From Zoogloea sp. (GTDB taxonomy: Bacteria; Pseudomonadota; Gammaproteobacteria; Burkholderiales; Rhodocyclaceae): DNA of 45,930 nt. The DNA is taken from positions 1 to 45,930 of the forward strand of contig NZ_JAOAUU010000103.1 of assembly GCF_030157465.1 (NCBI RefSeq). The letters are read 5' to 3'. The notes beneath the pieces are model-generated. The model made no database searches. It was given only the letters and a program-made list of their open reading frames with translations, and had not been told where the DNA came from. Shown here one piece after another: positions 1 to 7,149 of the stretch. The position numbers and the translations under genes are program-made. How positions within the stretch are numbered: position 1 is the first letter of the stretch; every line of letters begins with the position of its first letter.

Positions 1-26
1 ATAAAGTCGTGATTCGATTGAGCCAT
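1..26 (-). CDS. ccoO: Start of cbb3 oxidase subunit II (ccoO), cut by window edge
   Basis: Only the first eight codons and part of a ninth lie in the window; they read MAQSNHDF. The ATG occupies 24-26 and a GGGAGG ribosome-binding site lies at 37-42, inside the 18-nt gap after the ccoN stop. The position directly after ccoN matches the universal ccoNO order, so I infer the membrane-anchored c-type cytochrome subunit of cbb3 oxidase. The fragment alone is too short to prove it by sequence. Confidence 0.75.
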
Positions 27-44
27 GATTATTTTTCCTCCCGA

Positions 45-1466
45 TCAGGCGTGAGCGCCAGCAGGTGCCAGCACCGGAGCGTCATAAGCCTTCTGACCGG
101 CGATCGTTTTCACCATGTTGTAGAACATGATCAGCATGCCAGCCAGGAACAGCACACCGCCCACAACACGGATGGTCCAGAACGGGTAGCTAGCCTTTAC
201 GGATTCGACGAAGGAGTAAGTCAGGGTGCCATCCGGGTTGGTGGCACGCCACATCAGTCCCTGCATAACGCCCGAGATCCACAGTGCGGCGATATAAAGC
301 ACAACGCCGGTAGTCGCAACCCAGAAGTGGGTCGTGATCAGCTTGGTGGAATACATCTCGGTCTTGCCGTACATCCGCGGGATCAGGTAGTACATCGCGC
401 CGATTGAGACCATCGCAACCCAGCCAAGAGCACCGGAGTGCACGTGACCAACGGTCCAGTCGGTGTAGTGGGACAGGGCATTAACCGTCTTGATGGACAT
501 CATCGGACCTTCGAAGGTCGACATGCCATAGAAAGACAGGGAGGTGATCAGGAACTTCAGGATCGGGTCGGTGCGCAGCTTATGCCAGGCGCCGGACAGG
601 GTCATGATGCCGTTGATCATGCCGCCCCAGGACGGAGCCAACAGGATCAGGGAGAAGACCATACCCACGGACTGGGTCCAGTCGGGAAGCGCGGTGTAAT
701 GCAGGTGGTGCGGACCAGCCCACATGTAGGTGAAAATCAGCGCCCAGAAGTGCACCACCGACAGGCGATAGGAATACACCGGACGGCCAGCCTGCTTGGG
801 CACGAAGTAATACATCATGCCGAGGAAGCCCGCGGTCAGGAAGAAACCCACCGCATTATGGCCGTACCACCACTGGATCATTGCATCCTGAACACCAGCG
901 TAGGCTGAATAGGACTTGGTCAGGGTAACGGGGATCTCGGCGCTATTGACCAGGTGCAGCAATGCCACCGTAATGATGAAAGCGCCGTAAAACCAGTTAG
1001 CCACATAAATGTGGGAGGTTTTGCGGGTCCCGATCGTACCGAAGAACACAATCGCGTAGGAAACCCAGACGACGGTAATCAGGATGTCGATCGGCCACTC
1101 CAGCTCGGCGTACTCCTTGCCGGACGTGTAGCCCAGAGGGAGCGTGATCGCAGCGAGAAGGATCACCAGTTGCCAGCCCCAGAAAGTAAAGGCAGCAAGG
1201 CCTGGGGCAAAGAGACGGGTGTGGCAGGTACGCTGGACGCAGTAGTAGGACGTCGCAAAAAGGGCACAGCCACCAAACGCAAAAATCACGGCGTTGGTGT
1301 GGAGCGGGCGAAGCCGTCCAAAGTGGAACCATTCGGCAAAGTTCAATTCGGGCCATACCAGCTGTGCTGCGGCGATAACGCCAACCAGCATGCCTACAAT
1401 GCCCCAAACCACCGTCATGATGGCGAACTGCCGCACGACTTTATAGTTGTAAGTCTGCGATTGCAT
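45..1466 (-). CDS. ccoN: Cytochrome c oxidase cbb3-type, catalytic subunit I (CcoN)
   Basis: This is the catalytic heme-copper subunit of the high-affinity cbb3 terminal oxidase, which reduces oxygen at the cytoplasmic membrane under micro-oxic conditions. The 473-residue protein is almost entirely hydrophobic helices, as usual for the family (about 470-480). Conserved histidine clusters are visible, including RPLHTN near residue 54, [19 protein letters not shown] and [10 protein letters not shown], which hold the hemes and CuB. The frame stays open upstream to 1646, but I chose the ATG at 1466 because GAGG precedes it and family members start MQSQ-like. ccoO follows after 18 nt. The upstream region carries an FNR-type site and a matching -10. 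Confidence 0.97.
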   Translation of the reverse strand: MQSQTYNYKVVRQFAIMTVVWGIVGMLVGVIAAAQLVWPELNFAEWFHFGRLRPLHTNAVIFAFGGCALFATSYYCVQRTCHTRLFAPGLAAFTFWGWQLVILLAAITLPLGYTSGKEYAELEWPIDILITVVWVSYAIVFFGTIGTRKTSHIYVANWFYGAFIITVALLHLVNSAEIPVTLTKSYSAYAGVQDAMIQWWYGHNAVGFFLTAGFLGMMYYFVPKQAGRPVYSYRLSVVHFWALIFTYMWAGPHHLHYTALPDWTQSVGMVFSLILLAPSWGGMINGIMTLSGAWHKLRTDPILKFLITSLSFYGMSTFEGPMMSIKTVNALSHYTDWTVGHVHSGALGWVAMVSIGAMYYLIPRMYGKTEMYSTKLITTHFWVATTGVVLYIAALWISGVMQGLMWRATNPDGTLTYSFVESVKASYPFWTIRVVGGVLFLAGMLIMFYNMVKTIAGQKAYDAPVLAPAGAHA

Positions 1467-1481
1467 GTGAGTCACCTCAAG

Positions 1482-1502
1482 AAAAAAAAAACAAACCCCC
1501 CC
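1482..1502 (-). other. Homopolymer tracts in the ccoN leader
   Basis: On the plus strand there are ten consecutive A (1482-1491) and seven consecutive C (1496-1502), so the predicted ccoN leader reads G7, then a short spacer, then U10, ending about 15 nt before the start codon. The ribosome-binding site lies between the U tract and the ATG. The role is unknown: length variation, RNA-binding protein contact or a partial terminator are all possible. Confidence 0.7.
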
Positions 1503-1541
1503 GCCTACACAACGAACAAACCGCTGGCAGGCTTCCGCGGA

Positions 1542-1547
1542 AGGATA
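1542..1547 (-). promoter_or_regulatory. Putative -10 element of the ccoN promoter
   Basis: TATCCT on the minus strand. Its distance from the FNR-type site centre (1575.5) is what a class II FNR-activated promoter needs, in which the activator sits near -41.5. That places the transcription start near 1534. Confidence 0.5.
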
Positions 1548-1568
1548 CCCCGCGAATAGGGGGACATT

Positions 1569-1582
1569 TTGACACAGATCAA
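1569..1582 (-). promoter_or_regulatory. FNR/ANR-type binding site upstream of ccoN
   Basis: On the minus strand the site reads TTGATCTGTGTCAA. It matches nine of the ten defined bases of the FNR consensus TTGAT-N4-ATCAA; only the inner position of the right half differs. It lies 103 nt upstream of the ccoN start. FNR-type control of cbb3 oxidases under low oxygen is well established, so oxygen-responsive activation is the likely role. Confidence 0.8.
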
Positions 1583-1821
1583 CTTTATTGCAGCGCAGGA
1601 AAACCGGAGCACGTTGCGGCGCATGGCTTTCCGCGGAATTTGCCATATTTTCAAAATCAAGGTTTTAGAAGAATATTGTCAACCGGGCTCCATGTGCCGA
1701 CTGCTGCACACAACACACTTGCAGCGCCTTCCGGCGCACCCGGCGAGGATCCGGCAGGCGCCGACATTCAGTTTTTCCCGAAACAAAAGCATAAACAATT
1801 CTGATTTTATTAATATTCACA

Positions 1822-1836
1822 ACAAGCTAAGCTTGT
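1822..1836. promoter_or_regulatory. Operator-like inverted repeat before the Tim44-like gene
   Basis: ACAAGCT and AGCTTGT flank a single A and form a perfect 15-bp dyad, starting 46 nt upstream of the start codon and just downstream of an AT-rich stretch containing TAATAT (1811-1816). The position fits an operator or a small leader hairpin. No regulator can be named. Confidence 0.35.
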
Positions 1837-1867
1837 AGGGTTATTTGCTTACCAACAGGAGACACGC

Positions 1868-2788
1868 ATGAAATCCTTTGCCCTGCTCACCGCCACACTG
1901 GCGCTGGGCCTCACGCTGGCTGCGGGCGATGCCGATGCGGCCAAACGCTTTGGTGGCGGCAAGTCGTCAGGCATGCAGCGCCAGGAAATGAGTCAGCCCA
2001 AGTCCGCAAACGCCACGCCGGCCTCGCCGGCCCAGGCTCCGGGAGCTGCTGCAGCTCCGACCCGCGCCCAGCAGGCTGGCGCAGCAGCAGCTCCGCAAGC
2101 CCAGCCGAAGCGGTCGTGGATGGGACCGCTCGCCGGTCTCGCCGCCGGTATCGGCCTGGCAGCGCTGGCCTCCCACTTCGGTTTTGGTGAGGAACTGGCC
2201 TCGATGATGATGATGGGCCTGGTCGCCGTCGCAGTGATGCTGCTGATCGGCTTCTTTATGCGTCGCCGGGCAGCAGCTCAACGGCCGGCGCTCGCTGGCG
2301 CAGGTGGCATGCAATACGCCGGTCAGACAGCGACGCCCTACGCCGCACCTCAGCCGGACCAAGTCTACGGCAGCAGCGCACCGATCGCCGATACGGCCGC
2401 ACCGGTCGGAAACATCCCCGCCGACTTCGATGCAGAAGCCTTCGTTCGCAACGCCAAGCTGAACTTCATCCGCCTGCAGGCCGCCAACGATACGCGCAAC
2501 CTTGACGACATCCGTGAATACACCACCCCGGAACTGTTCGCGGAGATCAAGATGAACTGGATGGACCAGGTCAGCGGCAGCCAGAAGACCGACGTTGTCT
2601 CACTGAACGCAGAAGTCCTTGATGTCGCCGAGGAAGCGGCCCGCTACATTGTCAGCGTGCGCTTCACCGGCCTGCTGCGCGAAGAGGCCAATGCAGCGCC
2701 TGAAGCCATCGACGAGATCTGGCACCTTACCAAGCCGCGCAGTGGCAACGCAGGCTGGGCCGTCGCCGGAATCCAGCAGAACGCCTGA
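1868..2788 (+). CDS. Tim44-like domain membrane protein
   Basis: A 306-residue envelope protein. It has a signal peptide (about residues 1-24), a Gly/Ser/Ala/Pro-rich spacer to residue 80, two hydrophobic segments (about 86-101 and 112-130, the second followed by MRRR), and a C-terminal domain from about 175 with the EAFVRNAKLNFIRLQ and DDIREYTTPELFAEI features of the bacterial Tim44/MRPL45 family. The bacterial role of this domain is poorly defined; in mitochondria Tim44 tethers the import motor to the membrane. The start has an AGGAG-type site at about 1857. The gene stands alone and ends in a strong terminator shared with the convergent regulator gene. Confidence 0.85.
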   Translation: MKSFALLTATLALGLTLAAGDADAAKRFGGGKSSGMQRQEMSQPKSANATPASPAQAPGAAAAPTRAQQAGAAAAPQAQPKRSWMGPLAGLAAGIGLAALASHFGFGEELASMMMMGLVAVAVMLLIGFFMRRRAAAQRPALAGAGGMQYAGQTATPYAAPQPDQVYGSSAPIADTAAPVGNIPADFDAEAFVRNAKLNFIRLQAANDTRNLDDIREYTTPELFAEIKMNWMDQVSGSQKTDVVSLNAEVLDVAEEAARYIVSVRFTGLLREEANAAPEAIDEIWHLTKPRSGNAGWAVAGIQQNA

Positions 2789-2819
2789 CGCTCCGGCAGA
2801 TACGAAATCACATGCCCCC

Positions 2820-2862
2820 GCCCCTGCCCGAGCCACCGGCTCCAGCAGGGGCGTTTTGTTTT
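2820..2862 (+). terminator. Rho-independent terminator after the Tim44-like gene
   Basis: The perfect 8-bp stem GCCCCTGC (2820-2827) / GCAGGGGC (2845-2852) is followed by GTTTTGTTTT up to 2862. The T tract touches the stop codon of the convergent regulator gene. Confidence 0.9.
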
Positions 2863-3788
2863 CAGGGCGCCAGCGGCAGGCCGTCCTCTCCGCTCTCGAG
2901 CAATTCAAAGCCCGTCTTCGCCGCCTCGGAAATCGCCAGCACGCAGGGATGGGTCAGACGCCGCTCGACCGAAATCGCAAAATACTCGATCCGCACCTCC
3001 TCGGCCCGCCCGAGCAGGACCAGCTCACCTCCCGCCAGCGTCTCCTGCTCAATCGCGGTTGGCACGGCGAATACCCCCACCCCTGCCCGCCCAAAGGCAG
3101 TCATCAGGGCCGTGTCATCAAACTCTCCGGCGATGCGGGGACGCAGGTGCTTGCGATCCAGCCAGTCCACCAGCTTGCGCCGGATGGCCGAATCCTCGCC
3201 GGGAAGCAAAGCCGGCATATCGCCGATGCATTCAGGGAAAGGCTTGCTCATGCTGCCAACCAGCGCATGGGCCGCAAAGAAACTGAGTCCCGAGTCCCCA
3301 AGGCGGTGGTTGTAGGCACGCACATCCACGGACGGAGGAATCGGCGAATCGGCGATCACCAGATCAAGCCGATGAATCGCCAGTTCGGCGAGCAGCCGGT
3401 CGAGCCGCCATTCCCGACAAATGATGCGAACCGGATCGGCCGGGTCCACTGCTGGCCTCATCAGACGATAAGCCAACGATTTGGGCACAGCGTCTGACAC
3501 ACCAACCCGAAACTCCACCGGCCGCCCCTTCGGGTAATGCCGAAGAGCCTGCTCGAGTTCGGCACTGATAGAGAACATCTCGTCGGCGTACTCCATCGCC
3601 AGCCGCCCTGCCGGTGTCAGCTCCAGAGCCCGGCCGTCACGGGCGAACAGCTGGGTATCAAGGCTCTCCTCGAGAAGCCGGATCTGCCCGCTTATGGTTT
3701 GAGGCGTGATGTGCAGTGCCTCACCAGCCTTGACGACACCGCCACTGCGTGCAGTTTTCCAGAAATAAAAGAGATGTTTCAGGTTCAT
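2862..3788 (-). CDS. nhaR: LysR-family regulator, NhaR-like
   Basis: A 308-residue LysR-type regulator with an N-terminal winged helix-turn-helix (about residues 1-60) and an effector-binding domain. The N-terminus, with LFYFWKTARSGGVVKAGEAL, then TPQTISGQI and RLLEESL, closely resembles NhaR, which activates the sodium/proton antiporter gene nhaA in enterobacteria. No nhaA is visible in the window, so the target is probably elsewhere or different. The gene is transcribed away from the HPF-like gene and ends against the terminator of the Tim44-like gene. The 130-nt divergent gap to 3918 is AT-rich and probably holds both promoters, but I cannot assign hexamers. Confidence 0.85.
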   Translation of the reverse strand: MNLKHLFYFWKTARSGGVVKAGEALHITPQTISGQIRLLEESLDTQLFARDGRALELTPAGRLAMEYADEMFSISAELEQALRHYPKGRPVEFRVGVSDAVPKSLAYRLMRPAVDPADPVRIICREWRLDRLLAELAIHRLDLVIADSPIPPSVDVRAYNHRLGDSGLSFFAAHALVGSMSKPFPECIGDMPALLPGEDSAIRRKLVDWLDRKHLRPRIAGEFDDTALMTAFGRAGVGVFAVPTAIEQETLAGGELVLLGRAEEVRIEYFAISVERRLTHPCVLAISEAAKTGFELLESGEDGLPLAP

Positions 3789-3918
3789 GCAGATTTCCGG
3801 CGCAGATCCGCCCAGGTTCGTTATTTTCGAAGTGTACGATCATATATTGCGACTTTATATTCATGCCAGCTCAATCTAGAGTAACTGGAAGCTTGGCAAC
3901 GCAAGGAGAGATCGCATC

Positions 3919-4299
3919 ATGGAAATCCAGATCAAGACCAGCGGACTACCCGCAGCCAAGAAGCTGCGTGCCCACGCAAGCGCTCGCATCGGAGCCACCC
4001 TTGGCCGTTTCGGCCACATGGTTCAGTCGGTCAGCGTGCGGCTCAGCGATATCAACGGGCCGCGCGGCGGGGCAGACAAGCTGTGCCGAATCGTGATCCA
4101 GATGAAAACCCGCTCACTGGTACTGGAGGAACTCGGAGCCGACATGCGCCGGGTCATCGACCGCCTGGCCGACCGGGTCCAGCACAACGTGTGCCGCCAA
4201 CTGGAACAACTTGCGCGCCTGGATCTGCAGCTTTCAGGCGCACGACTGCCCGTTCCCATAACTCGCCAGAGCCCTCCCCGCACCCGGAATTCCGGATAA
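3919..4299 (+). CDS. HPF/RaiA-like ribosome-associated protein
   Basis: A 126-residue basic protein resembling the ribosome hibernation factor / ribosome-associated inhibitor family, small alpha/beta proteins that bind the 30S subunit in stationary phase or stress. The first 95 residues fit the fold: an N-terminal beta strand MEIQIKTSGL, a helix of the LRAHASARIGATLGRF type, then paired strands. The tail, from about residue 105, is a basic proline-rich extension of no clear function. AAGGAG lies 10 nt before the start. It is not next to rpoN, where the classical hpf copy often sits, so this may be an additional paralogue. Confidence 0.75.
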   Translation: MEIQIKTSGLPAAKKLRAHASARIGATLGRFGHMVQSVSVRLSDINGPRGGADKLCRIVIQMKTRSLVLEELGADMRRVIDRLADRVQHNVCRQLEQLARLDLQLSGARLPVPITRQSPPRTRNSG

Positions 4300-4302
4300 A
4301 AT
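4297..4302 (+). promoter_or_regulatory. Putative -10 (TAAAAT) for the FAD dehydrogenase gene
   Basis: GATAAAAT overlaps the stop codon of the HPF-like gene and lies 48 nt before the next start. The same GATAAAATNGC pattern occurs upstream of the TPR gene at 10252. No convincing -35 is seen. Confidence 0.45.
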
Positions 4303-4321
4303 CGCAGCCCGAACGCCATCT

Positions 4322-4340
4322 GCGGGGAAAAAATCCCCGC
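4322..4340 (+). promoter_or_regulatory. Perfect hairpin in the FAD dehydrogenase leader
   Basis: GCGGGGA (4322-4328) and TCCCCGC (4334-4340) form a 7-bp stem around AAAAA. It ends 9 nt before the chosen start at 4350. No T tract follows, so it is not a terminator. No Shine-Dalgarno lies between it and the ATG; the only purine-rich match, GGGGA, is inside the left arm. Confidence 0.6.
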
Positions 4341-4349
4341 CATGCACTC

Positions 4350-5957
4350 ATGCTGCGACTCTCCGAACTCCGCCTCCCCCTCGATCACTCCGCGGATGCC
4401 TTGCCTGACGCCATCGCCAGGCGCCTGAACATCCCGAAGGAGGACGTGCTCAGCTTCACCGTCTTCAAGCGCAGCTACGACGCGCGCAAGAGCCATTCCT
4501 TGTCCCTCATCTACATCGTGGACATCGAGGTGAAGAACGAAACGGTACTACTGAAGAAATTCAGCGGGGATCTACACCTCAAGCCAACCCCGGACATGGA
4601 ATACCATTTCGTGGGCAAGGCTCCGCCGGATGTCGCCAACCGTCCGGTGGTGATCGGCTTTGGCCCCTGCGGCATCTTCGCCGCGCTGATTCTCGCCCAG
4701 ATGGGCTTCAAACCCATCGTGCTCGAGCGCGGCAAAGCAGTGCGCGAGCGGACCCAGGACACCTGGGGCCTGTGGCGCAAGAACACCCTCAACCCGGAAT
4801 CCAACGTGCAGTTTGGCGAAGGCGGTGCGGGCACCTTCTCTGACGGCAAACTCTACAGCCAGATCAAGGATCCGAAACACTACGGCCGCAAGGTGATCAG
4901 CGAGTTCGTCAAGGCTGGTGCACCGGAAGAAATCCTCTACGTTTCCAAGCCTCACATCGGCACGTTCCGGCTGGTTGGCATGGTTGAAACCATGCGTGCC
5001 GAAATCATTGAACTGGGCGGCGAGATCCGCTTCCAGCAACGCGTTACCGATATCGTCATCGAAGACGGCCAGGTGCGCGGCGTGAAAACGGCCAGCGGTG
5101 ACGAGATCCGCAGCGACCACGTCGTGCTGGCCCTCGGCCACAGCGCCCGCGACACCTTCGAGATGCTCCACGCACGGGGCGTCTTCATGGAAGCCAAGCC
5201 CTTCTCGGTGGGCTTTCGCATCGAGCACCCGCAATCGCTGATCGACAAGGCCCGCCTCGGCCCCCACGCCGGCCACCCGCTGCTCGGCGCGGCCGACTAC
5301 AAGCTGGTGCACCACGCCTCCAACGGCCGGGCGGTGTATAGCTTCTGCATGTGCCCGGGTGGCACGGTGGTGGCTGCAACCTCCGAACCGAACCGGGTCG
5401 TGACCAACGGCATGAGCCAGTACTCGCGCAACGAGCGCAACGCCAACGCCGGCATCGTTGTCGGGATCACGCCGGAAGACTTCCCCGGTGAAGGGCCGCT
5501 GGCAGGCATCGAACTCCAGCGCCAGCTCGAGAGCCGCGCCTTCGAACTGGGTGGCGGCACTTATGAGGCACCGGGCCAGCTGGTGGGTGATTTCCTGCAG
5601 GGCAAGCCCTCCACACAACTGGGCAGCGTCGAACCGTCCTACAAGCCCGGGGTGCATCTCACCGACCTCTCCAGCGCCCTGCCCGACTATGCGATCGCCG
5701 CCATGCGCGAGGCGATTCCGGCCTTCGACCGCCAGATCAAGGGCTTCAACCTCTACGACGCCGTCCTCACTGGCGTCGAGACACGCACCTCGTCTCCGCT
5801 GCGCATCACCCGCGGCGAAAACTGCCAGAGCCTCAACGTAAAAGGCCTTTACCCGGCCGGCGAAGGCGCCGGCTACGCGGGGGGAATCCTGTCGGCGGGG
5901 GTTGATGGCATTCGTGTTGCGGAAGCACTGGCAATCGACATGCTGAAGCAGGCCTGA
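4350..5957 (+). CDS. FAD-dependent dehydrogenase (COG2509 type)
   Basis: A 535-residue flavoprotein of the uncharacterised FAD-dependent dehydrogenase family. An N-terminal ~90-residue domain with many charged residues precedes a Rossmann motif PVVIGFGPCGIFAALILAQMG at about residues 97-117. Further on are FGEGGAGTFSDGKLYSQIKD, a CMCPGG motif and the C-terminal FAD-binding AGEGAGYAGGILSAGVDG. Substrate and partner are unknown. The frame is open upstream into the HPF-like gene to 4083, but that part is proline/arginine-rich shadow sequence; the ATG at 4350 begins the recognisable domain. Transcription probably starts from the TAAAAT at 4297. Confidence 0.88.
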   Translation: MLRLSELRLPLDHSADALPDAIARRLNIPKEDVLSFTVFKRSYDARKSHSLSLIYIVDIEVKNETVLLKKFSGDLHLKPTPDMEYHFVGKAPPDVANRPVVIGFGPCGIFAALILAQMGFKPIVLERGKAVRERTQDTWGLWRKNTLNPESNVQFGEGGAGTFSDGKLYSQIKDPKHYGRKVISEFVKAGAPEEILYVSKPHIGTFRLVGMVETMRAEIIELGGEIRFQQRVTDIVIEDGQVRGVKTASGDEIRSDHVVLALGHSARDTFEMLHARGVFMEAKPFSVGFRIEHPQSLIDKARLGPHAGHPLLGAADYKLVHHASNGRAVYSFCMCPGGTVVAATSEPNRVVTNGMSQYSRNERNANAGIVVGITPEDFPGEGPLAGIELQRQLESRAFELGGGTYEAPGQLVGDFLQGKPSTQLGSVEPSYKPGVHLTDLSSALPDYAIAAMREAIPAFDRQIKGFNLYDAVLTGVETRTSSPLRITRGENCQSLNVKGLYPAGEGAGYAGGILSAGVDGIRVAEALAIDMLKQA

Positions 5958-5976
5958 GCCCTGGCAGCTACGGCCG

Positions 5977-6969
5977 TCAGCGCGTCACAAAGGAACGAAA
6001 ACGGTTTTCCCGCCCGAGCATCAACCGGCCAAACTCGTCGAGCATGGCCGCACCGATGGACTCGGGCGACAGCGTACAGGACGCGTACCCCAGGCGTTCG
6101 AGGTTGCGAGACTCCATCACGATGACGTGGTTATCGAAATCCACCCGCCAAACCACCAGCACGCTGATTTCATCGGCCACAGTGAATGCGCCGTGCTCCA
6201 GCTCCCGCTGGCGGTTGCGCCGCTCCCGGCATTCAAACTTGAGCCCGAGATCAAAAAGCAACTGGCGCAGCCTCTCAACCCCGCTGCCGAGGCGTTCGAG
6301 ATTCCGCGCGCCTGGCCCCTTGAGCGTGTAGCCGAGGGTTACCCGCTCGATATGCCCGCCCTCCCGCTCGGCCTGGGTACGAAAATCGGAGAAACCCTCC
6401 AGCCACGCCAGGTTGCGGAAGGCATCGTCGGAATCAAGGAAAAAATAGCTGCGGGCAACTGCCGGCTTGAGGTAATTGAGCTGGGTCGTCAGATCATGAA
6501 AATACTCGAACAACCCGCGTAGCCGCCGGTCGAGATCCTCCCTTTCCGCATCGACCTGCCGCGAAGCGTCGCTCGCTTCCTGCTGCCGGCTGACAACCTC
6601 GCCCTTCAACTGGTCGAGAAGTCCCCCTTGAGCACGAAGCGGAGCGGCCTGCGGGCCGGGCTGTGGGGCTGACGGCGCCTCGGCCACGCGAACCGGTGGA
6701 AATGCCGCGTCCGCAGGCACATCGGGAAACAGGGTGGAAGACACACGCAGACCTGAATGACGGGCATCCAATGCCTGCACGCGCTGACGTGCCGACTCGA
6801 TATCGAAGGCTGCGATATCGGCCATCAGCGCAGCCGCGTCGGCATCCAGGCCGGTGGAATCAGCAGCGGAACAATCGGACGAAAGAGCGCTGAGCGCGGA
6901 AGGTTTTGGGAGCACGGCGGTCGGCAAGCCACATAGGCGGCAAGGTCGGCATGGCAAAAGGGATGCCAT
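5977..6969 (-). CDS. Unrecognised protein with N-terminal CxxCxxC and a central coiled coil
   Basis: I do not recognise this 330-residue protein. It begins MASLLPCRPCRLCG, so Cys7, Cys10 and Cys13 form CxxCxxC, followed by an Ala/Pro-rich segment to about 113, a probable coiled coil at about 115-160 (charged, repeats of E/R/D), and a better-structured C-terminal half containing YFFLDSDDAFRNLAWLEGF. No signal peptide or membrane segment is apparent. The frame extends to 7020; the ATG at 6969 was chosen because a GAGAG-like site precedes it and the upstream codons look random. It is convergent with the FAD dehydrogenase and divergent from the PepSY gene. The Cys cluster could bind metal, but only the sequence pattern supports that. 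Confidence 0.75.
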   Translation of the reverse strand: MASLLPCRPCRLCGLPTAVLPKPSALSALSSDCSAADSTGLDADAAALMADIAAFDIESARQRVQALDARHSGLRVSSTLFPDVPADAAFPPVRVAEAPSAPQPGPQAAPLRAQGGLLDQLKGEVVSRQQEASDASRQVDAEREDLDRRLRGLFEYFHDLTTQLNYLKPAVARSYFFLDSDDAFRNLAWLEGFSDFRTQAEREGGHIERVTLGYTLKGPGARNLERLGSGVERLRQLLFDLGLKFECRERRNRQRELEHGAFTVADEISVLVVWRVDFDNHVIVMESRNLERLGYASCTLSPESIGAAMLDEFGRLMLGRENRFRSFVTR

Positions 6970-7149
6970 TATCGTTCTCTCGCTCACCGGCCGGCAAGAT
7001 GCAATAAATCTGCAGGGCACATGACAACGAACTGCGTCGGCGCAGCCTCGTCCTCATCCGCCGCCGGCAACAGATGGATCGGCAGATGACGGATGGAGGT
7101 GTGCGTCTTTCCCCCGCCCCCCGGCCGCCGATGGCACAATCCCGCGCCC

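Larger units (their letters stand above)
1533..1638. repeat. Two copies of a 10-bp palindrome TTCCGCGGAA around the ccoN promoter
   Basis: Identical perfect palindromes lie at 1533-1542 and 1629-1638, 96 bp apart centre to centre. The FNR-type site lies between them. The first covers the predicted transcription start and touches the -10. The rest of the 1467-1867 interval holds the ccoN promoter and the leader of the following plus-strand gene; no further gene is apparent. Confidence 0.6.

Noticed and set aside
2862-3788. A sodium/proton antiporter operon suggested by NhaR
   Set aside because: No nhaA-like membrane protein lies near; the neighbours are a Tim44-like protein and an HPF-like protein.
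4572-5657. A 361-codon minus-strand frame within the FAD dehydrogenase gene
   Set aside because: Reverse-strand shadow of a gene with clear FAD-binding motifs.
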